From: CADDZP01 sp035948135
GTDB taxonomy: Bacteria; Actinomycetota; Acidimicrobiia; Acidimicrobiales; AC-14
Direction of reading: 5' to 3'
Assembly: GCA_035948135.1 (NCBI GenBank)
Contig: DASZJL010000218.1
Span: forward strand, 1-55,105
Length of the DNA stretch: 55,105 bases
The notes beneath the pieces are model-generated. The model had not been told where the DNA came from and made no database searches. It saw only the letters and a list, made by a program, of their open reading frames with translations. A program made the translations under genes and the position numbers. Shown piece by piece: positions 1 to 8,073 of the stretch. How positions within the stretch are numbered: the first letter of the stretch is position 1; every line of letters starts with the position of its first letter.

Positions 1-610
1 GCTTGCCCAGAGTTGGTCGGCGCGACGCACAGTTGAACCCGCCACTGGCCGCAAGGTGACCGCGCCAGCTGGACCGTTGAGGCCGTCAAATCTTGACTTG
101 GGGTTCCGCGTCTTGCGCGTTCCTTGCACTCGCAAAGGTCGTGCCACTTTCGTGCCACAGAGCTCGAGGAGGATCAACCGGGCTCACCAAAGCCAAATTC
201 GTTGTGGTGTCAAATGTCAAGAGATGAGAGCTCTGTGACCCGCTTCCTCCTCGTGAACGGGTCATGCCGAAATTGAGTGCCGCGAGGCGGCGCGCGACGC
301 GAGATTCGCGACCCGCTCACTCGAAAATTGTCGTGCCATCCGCGTGCCATTACGGCGTGGAAGTTGACGCGATGGGGCGACACCAGCCGGATTCGCATAT
401 GCCATCTGACCTGGCCCTTTGTTGTTCAGTGCCGCGCAGTTCGGCGTTCGGGGGCCACTTCTAAGCAGCCGATCGGCCCGTCGAATTGGACTCGATCGGT
501 CTATGCGCCTAGGCGCTCCAGCCCCATCCCTACTTTCATCCCTACAACTCGGCGGCACTCCGCACTATCAGGCGAAGAACCGCTGGTCATGGCCGTCCCC
601 ATTGCTACCT
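1..610. other. Gene-poor left edge, no gene recognised
   Basis: I find no convincing coding region here. Open frames are short, overlap on both strands and have no recognisable domain or ribosome binding site. The text is less GC-rich and less codon-biased than the rest of the window. It contains two pairs of GTGCCA words (around 139-158 and 331-349) but no tRNA cloverleaf or terminator that I can support. Confidence 0.5.
139..349. repeat. Two spaced pairs of CGTGCCA words
   Basis: TCGTGCCAC at 139-147 is followed by TTTCGTGCCAC at 148-158. About 190 bases later TCGTGCCA at 331-338 is followed by CGTGCCA at 343-349. Paired short direct repeats can be protein-binding arms or a trace of recombination, but the words are short and no integrase is nearby. 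I record them only as a pattern. Confidence 0.25.
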
Positions 611-709
611 GACGGACGGTTGGCGATGACCTACACGATCTTCGAGGGCACGTCGGAGATCCAGCGCTTGGTGATCGCTCGGAGCATCTCGGGCGTCCAC
701 ATCCCGTAG
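611..709 (+). pseudogene. Relic of acyl-CoA dehydrogenase C-terminus
   Basis: In this frame the last 32 residues before a TAG stop include YTIFEGTSEIQRLVIAR and end in SGVHIP. That is the family-typical C-terminal tail of short/medium-chain acyl-CoA dehydrogenases, which sits near the FAD-binding and active-site region. Upstream in the same frame, and in the other frames, I see none of the remaining ~350 residues of such an enzyme. I therefore read this as the 3' remnant of a deleted gene or a recombination junction ending about 100 bases before the riboswitch. An assembly join is the main alternative. Confidence 0.65.
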
Positions 710-810
710 GTCCGCGCAGCACTCGCCCGCGGCGTCGCAACACTGCATTCATCTTGGTGTGACCGCCGGGAAATCCGCTCCTCGTAGGTTGGTCTCGACA
801 ACCAAATGAG

Positions 811-907
811 CACCTAGGGTTCCGCCCCCGCTCTGCGCGGGGGGCCTGGTCCGAGAGGTGCAAGCGGCAGCGCTGCCGCTCACGGCGGGATAAAAGCCCG
901 GGAGGCC
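811..907 (+). promoter_or_regulatory. Guanidine-I riboswitch aptamer (ykkC class)
   Basis: The segment carries the conserved blocks of the ykkC class I RNA in order: CTAGGGTTCCG (814-824), CTGGTCCGAGAG (846-857) and GGGATAAAAGCCCGGGAG (887-904). Two GC-rich variable hairpins lie between them, one at about 825-844 and one at about 864-880. This class binds guanidinium and usually turns on exporters or guanidine-degrading enzymes. Here it leads directly into an operon containing guanidine hydrolase and urease, which fits the ligand. The 3' conserved strand is also the left arm of the terminator that follows, so guanidine binding should prevent termination. Confidence 0.93.
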
Positions 908-928
908 ATGACACGCCCCGGGCTTTTT
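892..928 (+). terminator. Riboswitch-controlled intrinsic terminator
   Basis: AAAAGCCCGGG (892-902) and CCCGGGCTTTT (917-927) are perfect inverted repeats around a 14-base loop, ending in a run of five T. The left arm is the conserved 3' strand of the guanidine-I aptamer, so aptamer folding and terminator folding exclude each other. That is the expected on-switch layout for guanidine-induced expression of the downstream operon. Confidence 0.9.
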
Positions 929-959
929 GCGTTCGGGGAGAGGGGAGCAGGCGAACGCC

Positions 960-1562
960 ATGGATGAGCTCATCGTCGGTCGGCCCGTGCTGCTGGTGAT
1001 CGACATGCAGCAGGACGGCTACCTGCCGACCGAGGCGTCCGGGATCCCGCACATGCCCGGCTTCGAAGGGCGGGTGGCTCGCACGATCGAGCTGGTAGAC
1101 GCCTGCCGCGCCGCGAGCGTGCCCGTCATCTTCTTCCAAGAAGTGCACCGCCGCGACCTCGTGGACTTCGGTCGCGAGCTCGACGGCACCGAGGGCGTGC
1201 ACTGCCTGGAGGATGAGCCGGGCACGCAGCTCGTCGCCGAGCTGCTGCCCAAAGACGGCGACTACTTCATCCCCAAACGTCGCTACTCGTGCTTCTTCGG
1301 CACCGACCTCGAGATCCTCCTGCGCGGCCTGCGGGCCGAGACTCTCCTCCTGACCGGAGGTCTCACCGACGTCTGCGTGCACTACACGTTCGCCGACGCC
1401 CACCAGCGCGACTACTACGTGCGCGTCATCGAGGACTGCGTCGGCGGCTCGACTGATGCGCGCCACGAGGCGTCCCTCGACGCCATGGCCTATCTGCAGA
1501 GTCGCGCCCGCTGCACCAGCGACGACGTGAGGCAGGCGCTGAAGCAGGCCGCGCCCGCGTGA
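960..1562 (+). CDS. Isochorismatase-family cysteine hydrolase
   Basis: A 200-residue cytosolic hydrolase of the isochorismatase-like family. The catalytic triad is visible: Asp in VIDMQQDGY near the N-terminus, Lys in IPKRRYSCF, and the nucleophilic Cys in GGLTDVCVHYT. The ATG at 960 follows GGGGAG/AGGGGAG at 935-947; an upstream in-frame start at 927 would lie inside the terminator. It is the first gene after the guanidine riboswitch. The family includes biuret, triuret and guanylurea hydrolases, so a role releasing guanidine or urea from a larger nitrogen compound is plausible. Sequence alone cannot choose the substrate. The stop overlaps the next start (GTGA). Confidence 0.85.
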   Translation: MDELIVGRPVLLVIDMQQDGYLPTEASGIPHMPGFEGRVARTIELVDACRAASVPVIFFQEVHRRDLVDFGRELDGTEGVHCLEDEPGTQLVAELLPKDGDYFIPKRRYSCFFGTDLEILLRGLRAETLLLTGGLTDVCVHYTFADAHQRDYYVRVIEDCVGGSTDARHEASLDAMAYLQSRARCTSDDVRQALKQAAPA

Positions 1563-3310
1563 CGGCGGTGCTCGAGACGGCGCCCCCGCGCAGCACCGGC
1601 ACCGTCCTTTCCGTCAGGGATCTACGGATCTCGTTTCCCGGCGGCGTCAACGCCCTGCGCGGCGTCAGCCTCGACGTAGGCGCCGGCGAGATCGTCGGCA
1701 TCGTCGGCGAGTCCGGATCGGGCAAGACCGTGCTCGGGCTCGCCGCCCTCGGGCTCCTCCCGTCGACGGCTGAGGTGTCAGGTGCGGCGATGCTCGGCGA
1801 CGTCGAGATGCTGGCGGCCGGCGCCGAGGACCGGCGCCTGGCTCGGAAACGCTTCGCGGGCGCCGTCTTCCAGGACCCGATGACGTCGCTCAACCCGACG
1901 ATGCGCGTCGGCCAACAGGTCGCAGAGGCGGCCGGATCGATGGGCGCCGCCCTCGAGATGCTGCGGCGAGCGCGCGTGCCGGAGCCCGAGCGGCGCGCCC
2001 GCCAGTATCCGCACGAATTGTCGGGCGGCCTCCGTCAGCGGGTGATGATCGCCATGGCGCTCGCCGGGTCGCCCGCCCTCGTGGTGGCCGACGAGCCCAC
2101 CACGGCGCTCGACGTCACCGTGCAGAAGGAGATCCTCAAGCTCCTCGTCGAACTTCGGGGCGAGACCGGCGCCTCGATCCTGTTCGTCACCCACGACCTG
2201 GCGGTGGCCGCCGAGCTCGCCGACCGGATCGCCGTGCTGTACGCGGGTCGCCTGGCCGAGCTGGGACCGACGGCGGACGTGCTCTCCAACCCCGACCACC
2301 CCTACACGGCAGGGTTGCTCGCGGCGCGTCTCCAGCCAGAGTCGCCCCGCGGCGTCGCCCTCCCGACACTCAAGGGTGAGCCGCCCGATCCCCGGGCCCA
2401 TCCGCCCGGGTGCCCGTTCGCACCCCGCTGCGCATTGGCCGAGCCCGCGTGCGACGACGAATTGCCCGAGCCGGCACCCGCGCCCGGTCACGCCGGTTCT
2501 GTCGCCTGCCGGCGCAGCGGCGAGCCGACGCGCGTCGTCCTCGACGTCTACGAGCGGCCCCGGCCGCAAGAGGACGCGGATCCGGTTCCGGCGCTCCGGC
2601 TCGGTGGGATCTCGAAGTCGTTCGGATCGCGTCGCAACTCCCGCCTCGTCGTCGACGACCTCTCGTTGGAGGTGCCGGCGGCCGGCGCGGTTGCCCTCGT
2701 CGGCGAGAGCGGGTGCGGGAAGACGACGACCCTGCGGATAGCCGTCGGGCTCGAGCGGGCGGACACCGGAGCGATCGACGTCGGCCCTGGCGGCCGCCCC
2801 CAGCTGGTGTTCCAGGACGCGGGCGCCTCGCTCACTCCCTGGATGACGATCGGCGAGCTTCTCGAGGAGCGCGTTCGGTCCGAAGGCCTCGCCGCCAAAG
2901 AGCGGAAGCAACGAGCGAAGGACGCGCTCGCGCTCGTCGGCCTCCCCGCCGACGTGACCTCCCGCCGGCCTCGGGAGCTCTCGGGCGGGCAGCGCCAAAG
3001 AGTGGCCATCGCTCGTGCCGTCGTGGTGCCGCCTGCCCTGCTCGCGTGCGACGAGCCGATCTCCGCCCTCGACGTCTCGCTGGCGGCGACCGTGCTCAAC
3101 CTCCTCAGCCGGCTACGCGCCGAGCTCGGCATGGCGATGCTCTTCGTGACCCACGATCTGGCCGCGGCGCGCTACGTCGGCGACCGGGTCGCGGTTATGG
3201 CCGACGGGCGCATCGTGGAGGAGGGGCCCTCCGAGCTCGTGCTGGCGGCTCCGTCGCATCCGGTGACGCGTGCCCTCGTGGACGCCATTCCACGCTTGGA
3301 AGCCCGCTGA
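1559..3310 (+). CDS. Fused DppD-DppF-type ABC importer ATPase
   Basis: A 583-residue protein with two complete ABC ATPase halves, equivalent to the two separate ATPases of dipeptide/oligopeptide/nickel importers. The first half has Walker A GESGSGKT (about 50-57), signature LSGGLRQR and Walker B VVADEPTT. It is followed by the oligopeptide-transporter C-terminal Cys-rich stretch (PPGCPFAPRC). The second half has GESGCGKT (about 382-389), LSGGQRQR and LACDEP. The GTG start overlaps the stop of the preceding hydrolase, and its own stop shares a base with the next ATG. It powers the permeases encoded at 3310 and 5737. Guanidine control of the operon suggests a nitrogenous cation, amide or nickel as cargo. 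Confidence 0.93.
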   Translation: MTAVLETAPPRSTGTVLSVRDLRISFPGGVNALRGVSLDVGAGEIVGIVGESGSGKTVLGLAALGLLPSTAEVSGAAMLGDVEMLAAGAEDRRLARKRFAGAVFQDPMTSLNPTMRVGQQVAEAAGSMGAALEMLRRARVPEPERRARQYPHELSGGLRQRVMIAMALAGSPALVVADEPTTALDVTVQKEILKLLVELRGETGASILFVTHDLAVAAELADRIAVLYAGRLAELGPTADVLSNPDHPYTAGLLAARLQPESPRGVALPTLKGEPPDPRAHPPGCPFAPRCALAEPACDDELPEPAPAPGHAGSVACRRSGEPTRVVLDVYERPRPQEDADPVPALRLGGISKSFGSRRNSRLVVDDLSLEVPAAGAVALVGESGCGKTTTLRIAVGLERADTGAIDVGPGGRPQLVFQDAGASLTPWMTIGELLEERVRSEGLAAKERKQRAKDALALVGLPADVTSRRPRELSGGQRQRVAIARAVVVPPALLACDEPISALDVSLAATVLNLLSRLRAELGMAMLFVTHDLAAARYVGDRVAVMADGRIVEEGPSELVLAAPSHPVTRALVDAIPRLEAR

Positions 3311-4176
3311 TGGCGGTCGCCGAGCCCATTATCTCCCCGCTGGTCATTCCGCCGCGGCAGCGGACCGCCCGGTGGATGCGCCTCGGGCGCCTCGAGAAGG
3401 GTGGCCTCGTCGTCCTTGCCCTCACGACGTTCGTCGCCGTCGCCGCACCCCTCCTTGCGCCGCACCTGCCGAACGTGCCGTTGAAGGTCGGGCCGTTCTC
3501 GCCGCCCGGTCACGGAGCGGTCCTCGGCACCGACGACCTGGCGCGCGACATCCTCTCGCGCGTCCTCTATGGGATCCGCGCCTCGTGGTTCTCGGCGCTC
3601 GTCGTCATCGCCAGCGGCGTCCTCGTCGGCGGCGTCGTCGGACTGGTCGCCGGCACCGCGGGCGGGCGCGTCGACGTGGTGCTGATGCGCATCACCGACC
3701 TGTTCCTCGCCCTACCGGGCCCCATCCTCGCCATCGCCGTCATCGCCGCCCTCGGGCCCAGCCTCCAGCACACGCTGATTGCCGTCGCCATCGTGTGGTG
3801 GCCCTGGTACGCCCGCATCGTGCGTGCCGAGGTGCGGGCCCAGGCCGTGCGCGCTCACGTCGACGCGGCGCGCCTGGCGGGAGTGCGCCGCGTGCGCCTC
3901 GCCGTTCGTCACCTTCTGCCGGCCGCCATCCCGGCGGTGCTGGTCACCGCCAGCCTCGACGTCGGCAACCTGGTGCTGACGCTCGCCGGTCTGTCGTTCA
4001 TCGGGCTCGGGTCGCCTCCGCCCGCGCCCGAGCTGGGCGCCATGGCGGCGCGCGGCATGCCGTACCTGCTCGGCCACCCGTGGATCCCGCTGTACCCGGC
4101 GGTGGCCGTCTTCGTCCTCGCCTTCGCCGCCAACCTGGCCGGCGACGGCGTCCGCGACCTACTGGAACATCAATGA
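3310..4176 (+). CDS. DppC-type ABC importer permease
   Basis: A 288-residue inner-membrane permease of the Dpp/Opp/Nik family. Residues ~30-50 form the first membrane helix (VVLALTTFVAVAAPLLAP). The periplasmic LGTDDLARDILSRVLYG motif typical of DppC/NikC subunits follows, then about five more helices. The cytoplasmic EAA-like loop that contacts the ATPase is around RAHVDAARLAGVRRVRLAVRHLLP. The ATG overlaps the ATPase stop by one base, so translation is probably coupled. It pairs with the DppB-type permease at 5737. Confidence 0.93.
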   Translation: MAVAEPIISPLVIPPRQRTARWMRLGRLEKGGLVVLALTTFVAVAAPLLAPHLPNVPLKVGPFSPPGHGAVLGTDDLARDILSRVLYGIRASWFSALVVIASGVLVGGVVGLVAGTAGGRVDVVLMRITDLFLALPGPILAIAVIAALGPSLQHTLIAVAIVWWPWYARIVRAEVRAQAVRAHVDAARLAGVRRVRLAVRHLLPAAIPAVLVTASLDVGNLVLTLAGLSFIGLGSPPPAPELGAMAARGMPYLLGHPWIPLYPAVAVFVLAFAANLAGDGVRDLLEHQ

Positions 4177-4187
4177 GGAGGCTCTCA

Positions 4188-5735
4188 ATGCGACGCCACT
4201 TGTTGGCGCCTGTTGTTGTCCTGCTGATCGGCGCTGCCCTGGCCGCCTGCTCGTCTTCGAGCAGTGGCACGAAGGCTGCCAATGCGAGCAGCACGACCGC
4301 CACGCTTCATCTCGCCTACCTGGCGGATATGTCGACACCGGACCCGGACGTGTTCTACGACATCGAGGGCAACACGGTGATCCTGTCGGCGTACGAGGGC
4401 CTCGTGAAGTACGCGCCGGACTCCACCACCATCGTGCCGGCGCTGGCCACGTCGTGGGACATCAGCCCCGACAAGCTCACCTACACCTTCCACCTGCGCC
4501 AGGGCGTCACCTTCCAAGACGGCACGCCGTTCAACGCGGACGCCGTGAAGACGTCGTTCCAGCGGCGCCTCGACGTCAACTCGGCGCCCGCCTACATGCT
4601 GCAGCCGGTCGCCAGCATGACGACGCCCGACCCCAACACCATCGTTTTGACCCTGAAGAACGTGGTGGGCCCGTTCATGGACTACATGGCGTCCAGTTGG
4701 GGCCCGAAGATCATCAGCCCCAAGGCCCTGGCCGACAACGCCGGCACCGACCATGCCCAGACGTGGCTGAAGACCAACGCCGACGGCACCGGGCCCTTCA
4801 AGCTGACCGCGTTCAACCGGGGCCAGAACTACGAGCTGACCCGGTTCGATGGCTACTGGGGCGCCAAGGCCAAGTTCGCCAAGGTCGACATCCGCATCGT
4901 CCCCGACATGGGCACCCAGCGCCTCCAGCTGCAGTCCGGCGACCTCGACGTGATCCTCCACTCCTTCCCGGTGGCCGAGATCCCGTCCGTGCAGGGGAAC
5001 TCCAGCCTGGCCGTCAAGGACTTCTCGTCGTATCTGCAGTCGCTCCTCTACCTCAACACCAACAAGGCGCCGTTCTCCGACCTCAACCTGCGCAAGGCGG
5101 TGGCGGGCGCCATCCAACGCGACTCGCTCGTGAAGGAGGTGTACGGGAGCTACGGGACCCCCGCGACGTCGTCCTACGCCCCCGGCATCCTCGACCAGTC
5201 GTTGGCGCCCGTCAGTTATCCGCCGTCGACCGCCAAGGTGCCGGGCGCCGGGCCCATCAACTTCGTGTACACGGCCGACGAGTCCGGCATCCAACGGCGA
5301 ATGGCCGAGCTCATCCAGCAGCGTCTCAACGCCGCCGGATTCAACGCGACGCTCAAGGAGGTTCAGAACGCGCAGGTCTACGACTACGTCAACGACCTCA
5401 AGAACGCTCCCGACATGCTGCTGATGACCAACACGCCCGACGCCGCCCATCCCGACACGTGGGCCCGCATCCTGTGGGGGTCGAAGGGCGGCCTCAACTT
5501 CCTGGGCTACAACAGCCCCAAGGTCGACCAGCTCCTCGACCAGGGCGCACAGGCCACCGACAAGACGGCCGCCGACCAGGCCTATGGGCAAGCGGGGCGC
5601 GTTCTCAACGACGACTACGGGATCCTGTTCATCGCCAACGCCCGGGACGTCATGGTCATGCGCAAGGACCTCACCGGCGTGCAGCACGTGCCCAACTACC
5701 CGTGGGCCCTGAACCTGGGCGCGCTCGGGAGGTGA
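4188..5735 (+). CDS. Family-5 solute-binding lipoprotein (DppA/NikA-like)
   Basis: A 515-residue extracytoplasmic binding protein. It has a lipoprotein signal with hydrophobic core VVVLLIGAALAAC and predicted lipidated Cys21, then a Ser/Thr-rich linker. The family-5 fold follows, with typical stretches such as TYTFHLRQGVTFQDGTPF and DGTGPFKLT. The ATG at 4188 is preferred over 4173 because GAGGAG (4175-4180) sits seven bases upstream. The family binds peptides, nickel chelates, opines and other small solutes. In a guanidine-switched operon that also encodes two nickel enzymes, guanidine-like compounds, amides or nickel are all possible ligands. I cannot decide between them from sequence. Confidence 0.92.
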   Translation: MRRHLLAPVVVLLIGAALAACSSSSSGTKAANASSTTATLHLAYLADMSTPDPDVFYDIEGNTVILSAYEGLVKYAPDSTTIVPALATSWDISPDKLTYTFHLRQGVTFQDGTPFNADAVKTSFQRRLDVNSAPAYMLQPVASMTTPDPNTIVLTLKNVVGPFMDYMASSWGPKIISPKALADNAGTDHAQTWLKTNADGTGPFKLTAFNRGQNYELTRFDGYWGAKAKFAKVDIRIVPDMGTQRLQLQSGDLDVILHSFPVAEIPSVQGNSSLAVKDFSSYLQSLLYLNTNKAPFSDLNLRKAVAGAIQRDSLVKEVYGSYGTPATSSYAPGILDQSLAPVSYPPSTAKVPGAGPINFVYTADESGIQRRMAELIQQRLNAAGFNATLKEVQNAQVYDYVNDLKNAPDMLLMTNTPDAAHPDTWARILWGSKGGLNFLGYNSPKVDQLLDQGAQATDKTAADQAYGQAGRVLNDDYGILFIANARDVMVMRKDLTGVQHVPNYPWALNLGALGR

Positions 5736-5736
5736 T

Positions 5737-6732
5737 GTGGGCAAGCTGATCGCCGAGCGGCTGGTCGCCCTCGTCGGCATCCTCCTCGCCCTGCTCGTCA
5801 TCGTGTTCCTGCTCGAGTCGGTGATCCCGGCCGACCCGGTCCGGGCCATGGTCGGCGCGTCGGCGACGCGTGAAGCGGTGGCGGCCAAGCGCCACGAGCT
5901 TGGGCTCGACAAGCCGGTGCCCGAACAGTTCGTCGGGTTCCTGGGACGCGCCGTGCGTGGCGACCTGTCGCTGTCGCTGCACACGCGCCGTCCCGTGCGC
6001 GACGACCTGACGGCGTTCCTGCCCGCCACCCTCGAACTGGCGCTGACGGCCACGTTCATGGCGGCCGTCCTCGGCTTCGCGCTGGGGCTGTTGACGGCGC
6101 GGGGACGAGGGACGCCGCTGCGGCTCTTCCTCGTCGGCGGGGCGTCTGTTCCCGGCTTCCTCCTCGCGATCCTGCTCTTGCTGGTCTTCTACTCGGGCCT
6201 GCATTGGTTGCCCGGCTCCGGCCGCTTGTCGTCGTCGATCACGCCACCGTCGGGGCCGACCAAGTTCTACGTCGTCGACGGCCTGCTGCACGGCCGCCTC
6301 GACGTCACCATTGATGCCCTGCGGCACCTGGTGCTGCCCGCCTTCTGTCTTGCGTTGGCGCCTGCGGTCGCGCTGGGGCGCGTCCTGCGCTCTTCGCTGC
6401 AGACGGTCCTCGACCAGGACCACATCCGCACCGCCCGCGCCAAGGCGCTCCCGGAACGGCGCATCCTCCTCCACCACGCCCTGCGCTCGTCGCTCAACGC
6501 CCCGCTGACGATGGCCGGCCTGCAGCTGGGGATGCTGCTCGCCGGCGTCGTCGTGATCGAGACGGCGTTCGCCTGGCCGGGCATCGGTCTCTACACGGTG
6601 CAATCGATCGCGTCGACCGACTTCCCGGCCGTCGCGGGCGTCACCCTGGTTCTGGGGGCGGCCTACGTCGTCATCAACGCGTTGGTCGATGTCGGGCAGT
6701 TGGTGGCCGACCCGAGGCTGCGCGTCGTATGA
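5737..6732 (+). CDS. DppB-type ABC importer permease
   Basis: A 331-residue permease with an N-terminal helix (LVALVGILLALLVIVFLL) and the DppB-family periplasmic segment (IPADPVRAMVG, HELGLDKPVPEQF). Five further helices follow, with the EAA loop around HIRTARAKALPERRILLHHALR. It starts with GTG after GGAGGTG at 5729-5735, directly behind the binding-protein stop. The stop overlaps the next ATG (ATGA). It forms the channel with the DppC-type subunit; gene order ATPase-permease-binding protein-permease is slightly unusual for the family. Confidence 0.92.
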   Translation: MGKLIAERLVALVGILLALLVIVFLLESVIPADPVRAMVGASATREAVAAKRHELGLDKPVPEQFVGFLGRAVRGDLSLSLHTRRPVRDDLTAFLPATLELALTATFMAAVLGFALGLLTARGRGTPLRLFLVGGASVPGFLLAILLLLVFYSGLHWLPGSGRLSSSITPPSGPTKFYVVDGLLHGRLDVTIDALRHLVLPAFCLALAPAVALGRVLRSSLQTVLDQDHIRTARAKALPERRILLHHALRSSLNAPLTMAGLQLGMLLAGVVVIETAFAWPGIGLYTVQSIASTDFPAVAGVTLVLGAAYVVINALVDVGQLVADPRLRVV

Positions 6733-7487
6733 CCGTCGCCCGGTTGGTGCCCCTCACCCTCGGGTGGCAGGACCTCGATCGGTGCGTGGCCCTCGACGGG
6801 TACCCACAGGGCAAGACCGACCGGATTCCCATCCCGGGGTGGCTGCTCGTCCTCGACGACGGGCGCCTGATCTTGTTCGACACCGGGTTCGATCCGACAG
6901 CGCCCCCCGACGAGCTCGCGTTCCCGGGGTTCCCACCGCCTGACGTCGTACCGCTGCCCGACGCGGTGGCCGGCGCCGGGTACCGGTTGGAGGACGTGGG
7001 CGACGTCGTGCTCAGCCACATGATGGTCGACCACGCCGGTGGCCTGCGGACGCTGGCAACCGACACCACGGTCTGGGTGCAGCGAGCCGAGTGGGAGTAC
7101 GCGACCGGCGGCGCGGCCGACGCCAACGCGTACCGCGCCGCCGATCTCGACGGCATCGCCGTGCGCGTGCGTCTGCTGGACGGCGCGACCGAGCTCTGGC
7201 CGGGTGTGCAGGTCGTACCGACGCCGGGGCACTGTCCGGGCCACCAGTCGCTCGTCGTCGAGATCGGTCCCTCGTGGATCGTGCTGGCGGCCGACGCGGC
7301 CGATCTGCAGACCAACCTCACCGAACGCATCGCGCCCGGCATCCTCTTGCTGGGGCGAGAGCAAGCGATGGAATCGCTCGACCGGCTGACTTCACTCGCG
7401 ACACAGCTTGGTGCGGTCGTTCTCCCCGGCCACGACCCCGACGTGTGGGCGATCCTGCCGCCCGCCTTCGAGGCTGCGGGCCGGTGA
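6729..7487 (+). CDS. Metallo-beta-lactamase-fold hydrolase, altered metal motif
   Basis: A 252-residue protein resembling N-acyl-homoserine-lactonase-type metallo-beta-lactamase-fold enzymes. Visible features are IPGWLLVLDDGRLILFDTGFD near the N-terminus, SHMMVDHAGG as the first metal loop, TPGHCPGHQS as the next His loop, an Asp in LAADAAD and LPGHDP near the C-terminus. The usual HxHxDH motif here reads HMMVDH, so the second His is replaced by Met and one zinc site may be weakened or lost. Overlaps of four bases on both sides tie it to the transporter and urease genes. Its role in guanidine or urea use is unknown. Confidence 0.85.
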   Translation: MTVARLVPLTLGWQDLDRCVALDGYPQGKTDRIPIPGWLLVLDDGRLILFDTGFDPTAPPDELAFPGFPPPDVVPLPDAVAGAGYRLEDVGDVVLSHMMVDHAGGLRTLATDTTVWVQRAEWEYATGGAADANAYRAADLDGIAVRVRLLDGATELWPGVQVVPTPGHCPGHQSLVVEIGPSWIVLAADAADLQTNLTERIAPGILLLGREQAMESLDRLTSLATQLGAVVLPGHDPDVWAILPPAFEAAGR

Positions 7488-7786
7488 ACCTCACGCCGGC
7501 CGACGTCGACAAGCTGCTGCTGTCGGTCGCGGCCATGGTCGCGCGCGACCGTCGAGAGCGCGGCGTGCGCCTCAACGTTCCCGAGGCGACCGCGCTCCTG
7601 TCGTCGTTCGTGTTGGAGGGGGCACGGGACGGCCGTACGGTCGCCGAGCTCATGAGCAACGGTCGCTCGGTGCTCGGCCGCGAGGACGTCATGGACGGTG
7701 TTCCGGAGCTGATGCACGAGGTGCAGGTCGAGGCCACGTTTCCGGACGGCACCAAGCTGGTGACGCTGCACCAGCCGATCCCTTGA
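7484..7786 (+). CDS. ureA: Urease gamma subunit
   Basis: A 100-residue protein matching the small gamma subunit of urease in length and sequence: NLTPADVDKLLL at the start, EATALLSSFVLEGARDG in the middle, and VEATFPDGTKLVTLHQPI at the end. It starts with GTG overlapping the preceding stop. The stop overlaps the TTG start of ureB by four bases. With UreB and UreC it forms the nickel urease that splits urea to ammonia and carbamate in the cytosol, here probably using urea made by the guanidine hydrolase of the same operon. Confidence 0.96.
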   Translation: MNLTPADVDKLLLSVAAMVARDRRERGVRLNVPEATALLSSFVLEGARDGRTVAELMSNGRSVLGREDVMDGVPELMHEVQVEATFPDGTKLVTLHQPIP

Positions 7787-8073
7787 TCCCCGGGGAGGTC
7801 GACGCCGGGCCGGGGGAGCTCGAGCTCAACCCGGGGCGTTCGCGGGTGACGCTCGTTGTCGAGAACACCGGCGACCGCCCGGTGCAGGTGGGCTCCCATT
7901 TCCACTTCGCCGACGTGAACTCGGCGCTGTCGTTCGACCGTGGTGTGGCGCGCGGTCACCGCCTCGACGTTCCCGCCGGCACCGGTGTCCGCTTCGAGCC
8001 GGGCGTGTCGAGAGAAGTCACCCTCGTCGCCCTGGCCGGCAATCGTTCGGTGCCGGGCCTGCAGAAGCGATGA
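7783..8073 (+). CDS. ureB: Urease beta subunit (TTG start)
   Basis: A 96-residue urease beta subunit that reads IPGEVDAGPGELELNPGR at the start and contains the family-typical GDRPVQVGSHFHFADVN and ALSFDR. The only start that gives the full family N-terminus is TTG at 7783, which overlaps the ureA stop as TTGA. Translation is therefore likely coupled to ureA. A start search limited to ATG/GTG would miss this N-terminus. The stop overlaps the ureC ATG. Confidence 0.93.
   Translation: MIPGEVDAGPGELELNPGRSRVTLVVENTGDRPVQVGSHFHFADVNSALSFDRGVARGHRLDVPAGTGVRFEPGVSREVTLVALAGNRSVPGLQKR

Noticed and set aside
1..610. tRNA or attachment-site remnant near the GTGCCA repeats
   Set aside because: No cloverleaf, no CCA-type end and no integrase could be supported.
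501..1466. Long minus-strand open frame over the riboswitch and first hydrolase gene
   Set aside because: Its translation has no family features and mirrors the codon bias of the plus-strand gene; it also runs through the riboswitch and terminator.
2410..3309. Upstream extension of the DppC-type permease frame across the ATPase gene
   Set aside because: The sequence before 3310 is Arg/Pro-rich shadow of the ATPase; the family N-terminus begins at the ATG at 3310.
4185..6059. Large minus-strand frame opposite the binding protein
   Set aside because: Low-complexity Val/Gly/Arg-rich translation typical of an antisense shadow in high-GC DNA, with no start signal.
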